Below the pieces are notes generated by a model that was not told the origin of the DNA, ran no database searches, and saw only the letters and a list, made by a program, of their open reading frames with translations. The position numbers and the translations under genes are program-made. Positions 1-11,796 of a stretch of DNA of 64,000 nt are shown here, piece by piece (the stretch's first letter is position 1; each line of letters starts with the position of its first letter). Origin of the DNA: Pseudocercospora fijiensis CIRAD86 (lineage: Eukaryota > Ascomycota > Dothideomycetes > Mycosphaerellales > Mycosphaerellaceae); the NCBI RefSeq assembly GCF_000340215.1, contig NW_006921534.1:2346725-2410724 (forward strand), in the 5' to 3' direction.

Positions 1-1597
1 CCTATAGGGATAGCGTTAGCCGCTAAGAGGTGCTTTCGGTATTTAGCGGAAGTACGGTTAATTCGGGCCTAGTCCTTAGGTTTGTCGTATTAGCCTAGTA
101 GATAGCTAGTGCTATTACAATTAAAGCACTTCAATCCGGTTAGTAGACTGCCGTAGCTGTTGTTGCTATTATTAGCCGAGCGGTTAGTATTATAGGGATA
201 CGAGCCCCTTCTACGGCCCCTATCGCGGCCTCCTCTATATAGCCGTCGGCTACGGCCTCTTCTACGGTCGTTACTGTTCCTATTATTAGTATTGTTATTA
301 TAGTAGGAACCCTAGTTTCCTCCGCGGCTACGGTTGCTACGGTTAGTACTAGCTAGTCGGATCCTCGATTCTAGTTATTATTAGAGCTAAATAGCCCGTT
401 CGGCTGTTTCTACTTCGACTATAAATTAAATGCGTATTAGATTAGCTTGTTCGAATATATAGCGACGGTCTAATTCGAGGATAAGTTCCTATCTAAGTTT
501 TAAGCGTATCTCGGAAATCTATATAGAATTAGTCTTAGGCGGAAGGTCGTCTTTAAGGGTTTTTAAATAGGCCTCGAATAAGCGGGCCGATTAATTAGTC
601 TTTTGCTTAGCTCGAAGGTACTAGTCCTAAGCATATTATTGCCTTAGTATAGGGTTTCTAAGGGTATCTAGTATAATAGTTTTATAGGTTTGCTACTAAA
701 TAGCGGTCTAATTAGTAAGGGAGTCGAAATAGTTATCCTAGGTGCGTTTTAGGTCTCTATTAATATATTGTATAGCATAGACGACTAACGAGTAATTATC
801 CGGAAGAGCCCTAGGTGCGTTTCGCTAGTTAAGCTTATAGTTACGAATATAGTCGTTGTATTGCTTTCGGCTAGAGCTATTAAATACGGTATAGTCCTTA
901 AGTTTAGCATCCTTCTTTTAGACTGTAACGGGTAGTAAAGAAGGCCCTGCTATCGGCTTAGTATTAGTTGTTAGGGCCCCCTAAAGGCGGCGAAGCTCGA
1001 GGAGGTTATCTTTTAGCTACTGCTCTTAACGTAGGGTAGTAAGCCTGTTTTAAGTAGCTTCTTGAAGTCTCCCTACTAGTTAGGGCCCGAAGGCTAGTTA
1101 GCTATATCGTCGATTAACAATGTTATTAAGAATATCGTTAATAGGCAATTCTAGATTATCGCCTAGAACTATAGATTCTTCGGCAGGCCTAGTAGCAGGC
1201 TCTTTAGCAGGTGCTTTAGTAGGCACTTTAGTAGGTACTTCGGTAGGCACTATGCTACTAGTATTGTTATTACTAGCGCTGCTAGCGGCGCCGCGGTTAT
1301 TGTTACTTTATAATAAGCCGGCTATTATAAGGGGCGATACTAATAATGTATTATTAGCCCCTAAGATACGGATATAGCGGAATTAGTAGGTATCGGTCTA
1401 GTATGCTTAACTTAGTATAATAGGCCGTATAGAAGGTCTTGCTTAATAATTAGTACGGTTGTTTCGATAGAATAGTACGTATAGGTCCCGTTCTTTAGGC
1501 GCAATATAGTTAGATTAGTCTTATTCGTAGCTATACCGCTAAAAGCTTAAAATAAGGACTATCTAGCTACTATCCTTAAAGGGTAGATCGAATACTA
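1..1597 (-). mobile_element. gag-region fragment of Ty3/gypsy chromovirus, copy A
   Basis: This stretch closely matches 7021-8622 and 62755-63590, which are the gag regions of two other copies of the same element. Read on the minus strand, gag starts near 1400 and runs left, with a zinc-knuckle-like segment near 90-140 where K-C-F-N-C is still readable. The frame is broken by stops, most of them TAG or TAA, as RIP would produce. The pol part lies beyond the left window edge. Its 5' LTR is the split repeat at 1598-1784 and 8826-8834. Confidence 0.8.
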
Positions 1598-1784
1598 TAT
1601 AAGAAGGGTATATTAGCAGGTAGATAGGGTAGTAGTAAGTACGAGTAGTATTCGATAAGGATCTAGGAGGAGAGGGAGGAAGGTAGGAGAGTTAGCCTAA
1701 CGCTAAGCGCTAAGCCCTACCTAAGGTATTAAGACCCTAGCTTTACTCGGCCTAGTTATATACTAATTATATATAGCCTCTTTA
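1598..1784 (-). repeat. 5' LTR of copy A, interrupted by copy B
   Basis: The sequence is nearly the same as the LTRs at 1785-1982 and 8623-8820 but stops after CCTCTTTA. The missing tail, GCCCTAACA, is found at 8826-8834, directly after the far end of copy B. Copy B therefore jumped into this LTR. CTTTA at 1780-1784 is repeated at 8821-8825 as the target-site duplication. Confidence 0.85.
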
Positions 1785-1982
1785 TGTGAGAAGGGTTATA
1801 TTAGCAGGTAGATAGGGTGGTAGTGAATTAGTGTAGTATTCGATAGAGATCTAAGAGGAGAGGGAGGAAGGCAGGCTAGTTAGCCTAACGCTAAGCGCTA
1901 AGCCCTGCCTAAGGCATCGAGACCCTAGCTTTACTCGAGCCTGGTTATATGCTAATTACGTATAACCTCTTTAGTCCTGACA
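1785..1982 (-). repeat. 3' LTR of copy B
   Basis: It is 198 bp, begins TGTGAGAAGG and ends TCCTGACA on the plus strand, so it has the usual TG...CA ends. It differs from the partner LTR at 8623-8820 by roughly ten changes, all transitions on my count, as expected from RIP rather than ordinary drift. Confidence 0.9.
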
Positions 1983-4900
1983 TACGCTTCCCTTCTAAAG
2001 GCCGCGCCCTCGCGGCCGGTCTATATACTATTCTCAACCTCTATTGCTACTAACTTAGCAGGTCTAGCAAGCTTCTTAGTCCGCGCTAAATTAAATACGC
2101 AATCACCGATTATGTAACTATATTAAACCTTACCTCTAACACAATACAATGTCTAACTCTAACTACGCTATCCTTGTATATAATAAAGTGATATATAACT
2201 ACGAGAATTAAGGACTATCGACTAATTACAATACGAGCGCACCTTCCCTACTATAATAGGTAGGTATACGGGGTATTGTAGCACTGCCCCCGTTCTGCGT
2301 AATGTCGTACCGAGTTCTTTGCGTCTACTCTAATAGACCTAGAAATGTCCGCTCCGAGGGTTTGTCCGTTCCGAGGGTTGTTCTTGTTATTACAAGGGCT
2401 ATTATCTACTATCGTAGTTTCGCTAGCCTAAATTGGTTAGGTTTAGCAGCCTTCAAGTGTCAACCAATTATATCTTTTCAAAAAACTTAGTTCTTCTAGT
2501 TTCTATAGGTAAAGGCTATTGTAAGTGCAGTAGTAGAGGTTCGCCTCGCTTAAAGAGTTAGATAGATCGAGGAGTAACCTATTGTCCGTAAGATCGACCC
2601 CGGCTAGCTTAGCTCTATAGTTTTGCCCTTAGTTAGTCTATTAGTCGCTTAATCTTTTTGGGCGGCTCAAAGTTTTGATTAAACCTTTAACAGGCTCAAA
2701 GCTTTAATTAAAGTTTTGATTAAAGGTGCCTTAAAGTTTAACGCAGGTAAGGTTAACAATAGTAGCGACTAGGTAATGTTGATAATAGCGGCGCTAGTCG
2801 TCTTAGCGCCAACTTTACCTCGCTTCTAATCTTCTTCTTTAACTAATAGTACACTCCGCAACACCGTTACTAATATAGCCGCGCCGGCCGCGCCGTCTTC
2901 GCCGATTGCCTAGGCCTCGAGGCCTCGACAGAATAAGGGAACAAGAGGGGGACCTAAAGGGCACGTTAGTGAAGAGGTAGAGTCCTTAAAAGAGCAGGCA
3001 ATTAGTTGACGCGTCGTAGCGCGCCTAGTATAGTCTTGTTATCCTTTGTTGCTAACAATTGATTGCCTCTAATTAGTTAGCTAATAGCACCCCGGGGGTA
3101 GCATTGTTCCTAGGCGACATTATAGGCCCTTAGCCTTCTTCTTGTTCTTTATACTAGTCTAATACTCATCTAACAACTTAGTTATATCTTTAAAAGAACC
3201 TTTAGCTTCCTACGAGTCCTATTTAGGCGAATAGCCTTGCTACCTTAATAGGTACTCCTTCTTGCCTTGTCTAGTCCGGTGCTTTAGGATACGTTCTATA
3301 GACTATAGTTCTTTACTATTAGCTAGTATATCCTTAGATTTAGTAGGTGCTTCATCCCCTTCGCGCAGGTAGTACGGCTTAAGGAGGGATATATAGAAGG
3401 TGTTATAGATAGTGTAATAAGGTAGAAGCTATAACTAATAGGCCTAGGTACCCCTAGGTTCTCGGATACGGAAAGGGCTAATATACCTTAGTACGAGTTT
3501 GGGCCTTGTTTTGCTATTAGGCGAGGGGTGTTTGCGGATACGGAGGTTCTTCGTGCTAAGTATAACTAGGTCGCCTTGCTTGAAGGTTATTAGAAGGTGG
3601 TGTTTGTTATAGTAGGCCTTCTAATAGGCCTAGGCCTTTGCTAGTTTGTTAGCTATCTTAGCGTGAATTTCTCGCATCTTTTAAACCCTCTTAATAGCCG
3701 CTAGTGTTTCAGGTTGACCTTAACCCGCTTCCCTTTCCTTACGCTCGGCCTCGAGCGACAAGGGGTCTTGTAGTATAGTAGCGTTTTGGCCTATTATAGC
3801 GAAATAAGGTAACACCTTAGTAGATAAGTAGACACTATTGTTATATACGAATTCGGCTAGTTATAGGAGGTTGACCTAGTCGTTAGGGTTCTCATTAATG
3901 TAGCTGCGTAGGTACTGCTATAGGGTGGCATTCTATCTCTCTATTTGACCGTTAGTCTATAGATAGAAGGCTATTAATAGCCGATGCTTTAGTCTTAGCT
4001 ATAGGCATATTTCGCTCTAATAGTGCGATATAAATATCGAGCCCCTATCGGAGACTATCCCCTTAGGGGTTCCCTAATAGGTACAGAAGATGTTAGTCTA
4101 TAGCGCCTTAGCTAGGTTAATAGCCGTCTAATCCTTTCGGGTAGGAATATAACGAGCGCCCTTAGTAAACCGGTCTACGACAACTAGGATAGCATTATAC
4201 ACATCCTTACTTCCCCTACGCTTAGCAGGCGGAAGGCCTATAATAAAATCTATTATAAGCTTAGCAAATAGCTTCTTTAGAATAGGGAGTAAAGACAACT
4301 CGCTAAATAGTAAGTGCTTTAGGGCTTTAACTCGTTAATACACGGCATACGTGTTTACGTAGTCCTTTATGTCCCGCTTACTATTTAGCTAGTAGTATAT
4401 GCGCGATAGTAGCTCGTACGACCTCTCTATACTATAGTAACCGGCAAGCTCACTATTATAGTGTCGCTTAAGAAGCTCTTATCGGATCGAATGTTTAGCG
4501 GGGACATAGTATCTGCCCTTGAACTTCAAATAACCTTTGTTATCGATCGACTAGTTATTACTCTTACTAGATCGAGTCTTTCGCCTACTTATAAGCTTGT
4601 CTATACGTTTAGTAGCAAAGGCGTCCCTCTACTAAGCCCGTAATAGCTTATCTATAAACGATTAACTATCCCTATTTGCAAGGTTATTTAATAGTACCCT
4701 CGCTATTGAACGAGGTACGCATTGTATATATCTAATAGCACTAGTAGCCGGATTAACTGCATTAGTGCTATCGCTGTTACTATATATTACGATGTCGACT
4801 AGGGAGTTATTATAACTTCTCCTATCTGTGTCCTTAGCCCTTGCCTTAATACGCACTATTAATATAGTAAGAGTATTAATATACTTTAAGCCGTCGCGGA

Positions 4901-5471
4901 GTCCGGTAAGCCGCTTATCCTACGCTTGCTTATTAATAATACGGGCTATAGCAATCTTATGCTATAGGGTTAGAAACAATAAATTGATGGATTGCTAAGT
5001 CCCGCTATCGTAATCAGGTCGCCTCGATAGGCTATTAGTAGGGTTGCTTACGCCTAGCCGATATAATATATCAAAATCAAACCTAGCGAGGTAGACGGCC
5101 TATCTAGCCTGTCGACCTATAACTCTAGTAACCTTAGTAATGCTACGGAGGTTGTTATAGTCTATATAGACCTGTATCGTATATTAGGCCCTATTAAGGT
5201 AATGCCTCTAATACTTAAAGGCCTCGACAATGGCTAAGAGCTCTTGCTCGTAGGTCTCGTAGCGACGCTTAGCATCGATTATCTTCCTTAAGAAGAAGGC
5301 AATCGGGTACTAGTAATTGTTATCAGCCTGTTGTAATATAATAGCTAATATAGTAAACTGTGAAGCGTTAGTCTTAATACGGATCTGTTTGCTTAGTACG
5401 AAATAGTATAATAAGGGGACTTTAGTAAAGCGCTACTTTAAACCGTTAAAAGCGGCTCGCGCCTTGTTAGT

Positions 5472-5738
5472 CTATTTGAACTCCCTAGTCGGGTTGGCCT
5501 TAGTTTTAGTAAGCTCAGTTAGGGGCATCACATGCCGTAAATAGCCCTTAATGAATCGGCGATAGAAGTTAGCAAAACCGAGGAACGACTGCAGCTCCTT
5601 AATTAACGTAGGAACAGGCCATTTAGTAATAGTTTTAATCCGTTTAGGATTAGCCTTAATACCCTTAGTTAATACGAGGAAGCCGAGGAATGACACCTCT
5701 TTAGCAGCAAAGGTACATTTAGAAGGCTTGTAATACAA
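5472..5738 (-). pseudogene. C-terminal reverse transcriptase fragment of copy B pol
   Basis: An open piece of 88 codons reads YKPSKCTF, then EVSFLGF and FLGFANFYRRFIKGY. These are the standard motifs between the YxDD box and RNase H in Ty3/gypsy pol. The frame is continuous with the fragment at 5970-6443 if TAG is read as former CAG. The following RNase H and integrase regions are shredded by stops. Confidence 0.8.
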
Positions 5739-5969
5739 GCTATAGGCCCTTAGGCGATCGAGTACCTTGCGGACTATAGCCTAGTATTCCGCAATGTTAG
5801 GAGAGTATATATAAACTAGGATGTTATCTAGGTAAACTATACAGAGGTGATCTAATAGGCCTAACAGGGCCCGATTGATATAGGACTAGAATGTTATAGG
5901 GGCGTTTACTAGCCTAAATAGCATAACTAGATACTCGAAATAGCTATAGCGGGTACGGAAGGCTGTTTT

Positions 5970-6443
5970 CTATTTATTACCCTTACGGATGCGGATGCGA
6001 TAGTATACATCCTTAATATCTAATATAGTGTAGTAGTAGGCACTAGAAAGGCGATCGAGGGTCTTATTAATAAGAGGAAGTAGATAGCGATCTTTAATAG
6101 TAACAGCATTAAGCCTACGATAATCGACATAGAGGCGTAGGCTACTATCCTTCTTTAGTACGAACAGGATAGGGGCACTAGCAGGGCTGTTACTATACCG
6201 TATCCGGCTATTAGCTAGGTTTTCCTCTAGGTACTTACGCAATATAGTAAGCTCTCGTTCACTAAGGTTGTAGAGGGGTCTAAAAGGGACCTCTTTGCCC
6301 TCTATAATATTAATCTTATAATCCGTCTCTTTAAATATAGGCAATGTCGATGCCAAGTGGTGTTTAAACACATTAATGTAGGTCTCTCGAATAGGTTCTA
6401 GTATACGCTTAAGCTGTTTAGGATCTATACTATTAGGGGGCAC
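5970..6443 (-). pseudogene. reverse transcriptase fragment of copy B pol
   Basis: An open stretch of 157 codons covers the N-terminal part of a Ty3/gypsy reverse transcriptase. It includes a segment like PLYNLSERELTILRKYL, the YVDYRRLN motif and LDIKDVYYRIRI, which corresponds to the usual F/LDLxxAYHQIRI region with the Ala-Tyr-His part changed. The frame then hits a TAG and continues in the same frame through the YLDN box and the open piece at 5472-5738. The first codon of the open stretch is not necessarily a start, because this is an internal part of a gag-pol polyprotein. Copy C carries a near-identical fragment at 61687-62061. Confidence 0.85.
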
Positions 6444-8622
6444 TAGTTTATCGTTATTACTACCGAGTAGGTCGGCAGTTGGATTAGCTAAGGCGGGAGT
6501 TAGGTTGCTAATGAATAGGACCCTAATATTATTAGGACACTCGCTAATGTCGATGTGTTTAATGTCCTCTTTCCTAGCGATTCTAAATCGCTATTATTAA
6601 CTGCCTAAGTCTATAACTATAGCATAGTACTTGAGAATAGGGTTCCTAATAACAATATCGGATAGGAGGCTGTCTATGTCTACTGCGTAGGTAGTGAAGT
6701 TTAGTAGGCGCTTATTGCCGAGGTCGTCTCTTAGGGCTATATAGATATAGTAGGCTCCGTAGGTTAAGTGCCGAGCGTTATTAAACTAAGCAAGGGTTGG
6801 CAGGTTAGTCCTAGGCAGCTATCGAAGGTCTAATTGCTTAGCTAGGCGATAGCTAATAAGGGCACTAACTGAATTTCCGGGATCTAGTATAACCTTAGTC
6901 TTATAGTTAGTCCTATACGTGTCCGATACGAGACAGGTACGTATAATAGCTAGCACAATGTCGATAGTCTTACGCCGCACGAGGCTAACAGTTAGTGCGG
7001 CGCTTACTCTTTTTTCGAAGGACCGATAGGGGTAGCATTAGCGGCTGAAAGGTGCTTACGGTGCTTAGCGGTAGCACGGTCGATTCGGGCCTAGTCCTTA
7101 GGTTTGTCGCATTAGCCTAGTAGATAGCTAGTGCTATTATAGTTAAAGTACTTCAATCCGGTCGGGAGATTGTTACTATAGCTGTTGTTGCTACTATTGT
7201 TAGTTAAGCGATTAGTACTATAGGGATACGAGCCCCTTCTACGGCCCCTATTACGGCCTCCTCTGTATAGCCGCCGGCTACGGCTTCTTCTACGGTCGTT
7301 GTTACTATTCCTATTGTTAGCGTTGTTGTCTTAGTAGGAACCTTGATTTCCTCCGCGGCTACGGTTGCTACGGTTACTAGTAGGTCGGATCCTTAATTCT
7401 AGTCGTTGCTAGAGCTAGATAGCTCGTTTAGCAGTTTCGACTTCGACTATAAATTGAATGCGTGTAAGATTAGCTTGTTTAAACATACGGCGGCAGTCTA
7501 ATTCAAGGACCAATTCCTATCTCAATTTAGGGCGTATTTCGGAGATCTAGATAGAATTAGTTTTAGTCGGGAGGTCGTCTTCGAGGGTCTTTAAATAGGC
7601 CTTAAATGAGCGAGCCGATTAATTAGTCTTTTGTTTAGCTCGAAGGTACTAGTCCTAAGCGTGTTGTTGCCTTAGTATAGGGTTCCTAAGGGTGTCTAGC
7701 ATAATGGTTTTGTAGGTTTGCTACTAAATAGCGGTCTGATTAGTAAGGGAGTCAAAGTGGTTATCCTAGGTACGCTTTAGGTCTCTATTAATGTATTGTA
7801 TAGTATAGACGACTAGCGAATAGTCGTCTAGCAGGGCCCTTAGTGCATTTCGTTAGTTAAGCTTACAGTTACGAATGTAGTCGTTATATTGCTTTCGACT
7901 AGAGCTATTAAATACAGTATAGTCCTTAAGTTTAGCATCCTTCTTCTAGACTAGGACTAATAGTAAGGAAGGCCCTGCTATCGGCTTAGTATTAGTTATT
8001 AGGGCCTCCTAAAGGCGGCGAATTTCGAGGAGGTTATCCTTTAGCTGTTGTTCTTAACGTAGGGCAGTAAGCCTGTTTTAGGTAGCTTCTTAGAGTCTCC
8101 CTACTAGTTAGGGCCTAAAGGCTAGTTAGCTATATCGACGGTTGACAATATTATTAAGAATGTCGTCGATAGGCAATTCTAGATCATTACCTAGAATTAT
8201 AGGTTCTTCTTTAATAGGCTCTCCGGCAGGCTCTTTAGTAGGAGGCACTTTAGTAGGCACTTTAGCGGGAACTATACTACTAGCGTTGTTATTGCTAGCG
8301 CTACTAGCGGTAGTACGGTTGTTGTTACTTCGTAATAAGCCGGCTATTATAGTAGGGGGTGATACTAATAATATATTGTTAGCCCCTAAAATACGGATAT
8401 AGCGGAATTAGTGGATATTAGTCTAGTACGATTAACTTAGTATAGTAGGCCGTATAGAAGGCCTTGCTTAATAATTGGTACGGTTGTTTCGATAGAATAG
8501 TACGTATAGGTCCCGTTCTTCGGGCGCAATATAGTTAGATTAGTCTTGTTCGTAGCTATACCGCTAAAAGCTTGAAATAAGGACTATCTAGCTGCTACCC
8601 TTAAAGGGTAGATCGAATACTA

Positions 8623-8820
8623 TATAAGAAGGGTTATATTAGCAGGTAGATAGGGTGGTAGTGAATTAGTATAGTATTCGATAGAGATCTAAGAGGAGAG
8701 GGAGGAAGGCAGGCTAGTTGGCCTAACGCCAAGCGCCAAGCCCTGCCTAAGGCATCGAGACCCTAGCTTCACTCGAGCCTAGTTATATGCTAATCACGTA
8801 TAACCTCTTTAGTCCTAACA
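8623..8820 (-). repeat. 5' LTR of copy B
   Basis: It is 198 bp, begins TATAAGAAGG (TGTG in the partner, changed by transitions) and ends TCCTAACA. The sequence just inside it on the minus strand begins GTATTCGATC and would hold the primer binding site. I do not recognise the priming tRNA. Confidence 0.88.
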
Positions 8821-8825
8821 CTTTA

Positions 8826-8834
8826 GCCCTAACA
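8826..8834 (-). repeat. displaced end of copy A LTR
   Basis: GCCCTAACA completes the interrupted LTR of copy A (compare GTCCTAACA at the end of copy B's LTR). It directly follows the duplicated CTTTA at 8821-8825. Confidence 0.75.
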
Positions 8835-9290
8835 AGAATATAGCTATTATTAGAATTATATAGAATAGAATATAGTAGGATATATTAGATAGTAGAAGTT
8901 AAGCTATCCTAGTAGTAATATTTAAATATATATACCTAGTATATACTATACTAGTATACTAGTAGTATAAGTAAATATTTAGTAAGCCTACTATAGATTA
9001 TTACTTTAGTATTAGATAAAAGCCTCTTTCTTACTATTTTATTAAAAATTAACTTAAAGATATAGAAAATAACTTCTACTATATACTTCTAACTAGTATA
9101 TTTAAGTTTACTTCTAGCTAGTCTGCTACTATCTAATCTATCGATACGGACCTATATATAGCTATCCTTACGTTATAAGTATAAGTAGGTATCTAAAGTA
9201 TAGAGGTTAGCTCGAAGCAGTATAGCGTAGCAAGGGGCGGAAAGCTAATTGTTTACCTACTAGCCTAATCTATCGATGCGATCCATTGGA
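8835..9290. other. AT-rich RIP-like remnant, no gene
   Basis: The stretch is dominated by TA-rich sequence and contains no convincing reading frame. An imperfect direct repeat (CTAATCTATCGATRCGRWCC) occurs near 9132-9152 and 9267-9287, about 135 bp apart. It marks the border between the retrotransposon block and the first gene island. Confidence 0.55.
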
Positions 9291-9705
9291 GTTCAGGTTC
9301 AGTTGCTAAAACGCTGGAATGTCAACTGGCATCGTTGGCATAGCTGGGCGGGCTCATGAGTCGAATCAGATCTCTTTTCATTCCAGCTGTATCTTCCAAA
9401 GTAGTCTGCAAATTCCAGACGCCACAACATTGCTGCCCAGCACGCCAACAGCGCCGCGCGGTGTCCTCTTCTTCGGCTGCTACCTATCCCGCCTTGTCTT
9501 GGTCGAGGCGCGTTCAAGACAAGCAATGCACCTTGGCTATGTTCAGGTCTGCAATGTCATAATTCCAAATGTGGCCGTAGACGCGACCGCATGACGATGG
9601 TCTCTTACTTGGCAGGTAAACACATTGTGGCCAAGACGAGATCGTGAGGCAATGGCAAAGGTCCGAGCTTACTGGCGATTGCGACTCGAGAAGAGGAGAA
9701 CAATA

Positions 9706-9715
9706 GATATAAGTA
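9706..9715 (+). promoter_or_regulatory. possible TATA element of the CHRD gene
   Basis: GATATAAGTA lies about 155 bp upstream of the start codon at 9869, at a plausible distance for a core promoter with a leader of roughly 120 bp. This is position and consensus only. Confidence 0.3.
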
Positions 9716-9868
9716 CCTTGTCCTTGCACGTTCTTCCAGAAGTTCATTCAGCATCAGCTACCCGTCAGATCAAGAAGGAACCAGGACAACTCGCTACAAT
9801 CACAACTTCACTCGTTAACACGAATTCCGAGATCAAGACGAACACCAACAACAACAAATATAATCATA

Positions 9869-10535
9869 ATGAAGGGCTCAATCGTCGCTGCTTCCGTCCT
9901 CAGTGCCGCTGCTGCCGCATGCGCACTTCCAGAGGCCCACCGCCCAGGAGGCTGCGGTGGTGCTCCTGAATGGAAGGGTGAAAAGGGCTATGGCAAGAGC
10001 GAGAAGGGATTCCCGATTCCATTCACCTCAACCTACCGCATCAAGGCCACTCCTGACCAGGTCGTCGATGCCAACAACACGTACGTGAAAGACGTTTGCT
10101 GTGAGCAAAGGAATAAACATACTGACCGTCTTGACTAGTGCCACTGGTGGTCTTCCAGGCTGCACCGGTTACTACGACTTCGGCATCAACAGCGAGCTCG
10201 ACACTATCTGCTACTACATCAAGTTCGAAGGCTTCCGTGGCGAGTACCAGTCGCCAGCCGACACTGCTACCCACGTCCACGAGGCTGCCAAGGGCAAATC
10301 TGGCCCACCACGTCTTGCGTTTCCCAACCCAAAGCCAGTCCCTGGCAAGAACTACCGTGTGTCTGCTGGCTGCTTGACTGGACCATTCGAGACTGGCGTC
10401 GTCAACAACGCTACCGGCATGGACACAGGTGCCGGCTTCAAGGTCAAGCAGATTGAGGACAGTCCATGGGGATTCTTCGCCGATGTACACTCGAGCTTGG
10501 CTGTTCCAGGTGCCGTCCGTGGCCAGCTCTACTAG
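9869..10535 (+). CDS. small secreted CHRD-domain protein
   Basis: Two exons, 9869-10080 and 10139-10535, give 202 residues. The 58-bp intron starts GTACGT, ends CTAG and has an ACTGAC branch-like site. The first ~19 residues form a signal peptide (hydrophobic Ala/Val/Ser run, likely cut after ACA). The mature N-terminus is rich in Gly and Lys. The C-terminal half carries features of the CHRD fold as seen in many fungal secreted proteins: a His-V-His-E-A-A segment, PRLAFPNP, and the closing FFADVHSS...GAVRGQL. The molecular role of fungal CHRD proteins is not established; extracellular or cell-wall location is inferred from the signal peptide. The ATG at 9869 follows an A-rich leader (TCATAATG). 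Codon use is GC-rich and unlike the adjacent repeats. Confidence 0.85.
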
Positions 10536-11796
10536 GTAGTGGGGTAGGACTGGGAGGAATTTAATTTCTTGAATCATGATGATGACAGCAGAACTGTCAT
10601 GAGACAGTGGAGATGGTAAACATAATGTACTACCAACCATAGCTAGTACAGTATAATCTTGGAAGGCATAGCAGGCGGTGTTCTTGATGACTTGCTGTTG
10701 CTTGGTTGACGAATCATACTCACATCCTTGTCTCTTGCTGCTGATACTAGAAAAGGCAGTATCTATGCGAAAGCAGTGCCAGCTCCCGCAACTATTGGGC
10801 TTCAAGACCAAGACCAGAGCGCACACAATCCATCGTCTGTTCATCTGCCGTGCACACAGTCGTGGTACTGCTTTCCAGTATCCCATGTCCCTACAGAAGC
10901 CCCATCGTACCTCGCCGCTAGACCGGTGCTGACTCAGGAGTGAGACGCCAAGTTCATTGCCAATGCCAATAGCTAAGAAACGCGGGCTTGGTGTCATCCT
11001 CTGGGAATGTTCCTTTCATGCATGGCTCCATGTGATCAGTACTATGGGCGGGGAGGCTATGCTGCCGTGAACCAACTTCTCATGGTCTTCTACGGCTCTG
11101 TTTGTGATTTTGGAGACTTGTTGCTGAATATACGCGAAAAGCTGGAGGGAGGAGGTGGGAGGCAAAAGATGTGTGCGGTCCCGGAGCACCAAATTAGGCG
11201 AAGCACAGACTTCTTGGGTTGCGTCACTAGCTCGAACCTTACATGCTGACGAGATGTGATCATGTGATGGGTCTGCGGCCAAGTCAGGTTGTTGCCCGGC
11301 ATGCAGAATTAAAATATTTTATCCCGACATCATTTTGTGAACTTCAGATGATTGAAGCGACACGTTCTCTGAGCTGGCCTCAAGAAGAGTTGAAGAACAT
11401 TACCTTTGACTTGGACGAGAGTTTGGCATGTGAAGACACATGAACGCTAGATGTCGGCTAGAGAGCTCCTGGATCGAATGGCTGCGTCACTGTCAGCAGC
11501 GAGAGAGCAGTGAGGAGCTTTCACGAGAACTTCTCCGGCGTTTTTGGAGACCAAGAACAACTTCGCGAAGTTCGTGAATGTCCAGTCCATTACATCACAT
11601 TCTCCATAGAAGCACACATTATGAATTGACCGCAGGAGCACCGAAGTTATCACGGGAGTGGCCATCATCGCATCGTAACCGGTGGATCCAAGACATTGTG
11701 GAGCATTCGGAGAAGACAGCCACTTCCCGATCGTATAAACAGTGCCTATACCGGCCCCTCAGCTCTGCTCTCTTCTGAGCTGGTGGTTGCACCGCG
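10536..11796. other. intergenic region between CHRD gene and GUT2
   Basis: No supported gene. Open frames here on both strands lack family features. The last 70 bp contain a TATA-like GTATAAAC at about 11733-11740, 57 bp before the GUT2 start codon, which probably belongs to the GUT2 promoter. Confidence 0.5.

Larger units (their letters stand above)
1785..8820 (-). mobile_element. complete Ty3/gypsy chromovirus LTR retrotransposon, copy B (RIP-degraded)
   Basis: The element is 7036 bp, has two 198-bp LTRs (1785-1982 and 8623-8820) and a 5-bp target duplication CTTTA. Transcription runs right to left. Approximate domains on the minus strand are gag 8500-7020, protease 6950-6480, reverse transcriptase 6443-5700, RNase H 5460-4950, integrase 4900-3750 and a degraded chromodomain near 3300-3150. 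A polypurine tract (minus-strand AGAAGGGAAG) lies just inside the 3' LTR at about 1986-1996. Open pieces remain at 5970-6443 (reverse transcriptase with YVDYRRLN) and 5472-5738 (reverse transcriptase end, with FLGF and FLGFANFYRRFI). Elsewhere TAG and TAA stops interrupt it. The catalytic YxDD box reads YLDN at 5823-5834. It cannot be autonomous as it stands. Confidence 0.9.

Noticed and set aside
1120..1377. Short plus-strand open frames rich in Gly/Leu (also 8142-8402)
   Set aside because: They are antisense to gag in two copies of the same retrotransposon; similarity to each other reflects the repeat.
1598..1982. Two adjacent LTRs read as a tandem duplication
   Set aside because: The second LTR starts exactly after the duplicated CTTTA and the missing tail of the first is found at 8826-8834, so nested insertion explains it better.
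10041..10997. 318-codon open frame on the minus strand opposite the CHRD gene
   Set aside because: It lies antisense over exon 2 and the intron of the CHRD gene, has no family features, and its opening is explained by codon bias on the other strand.
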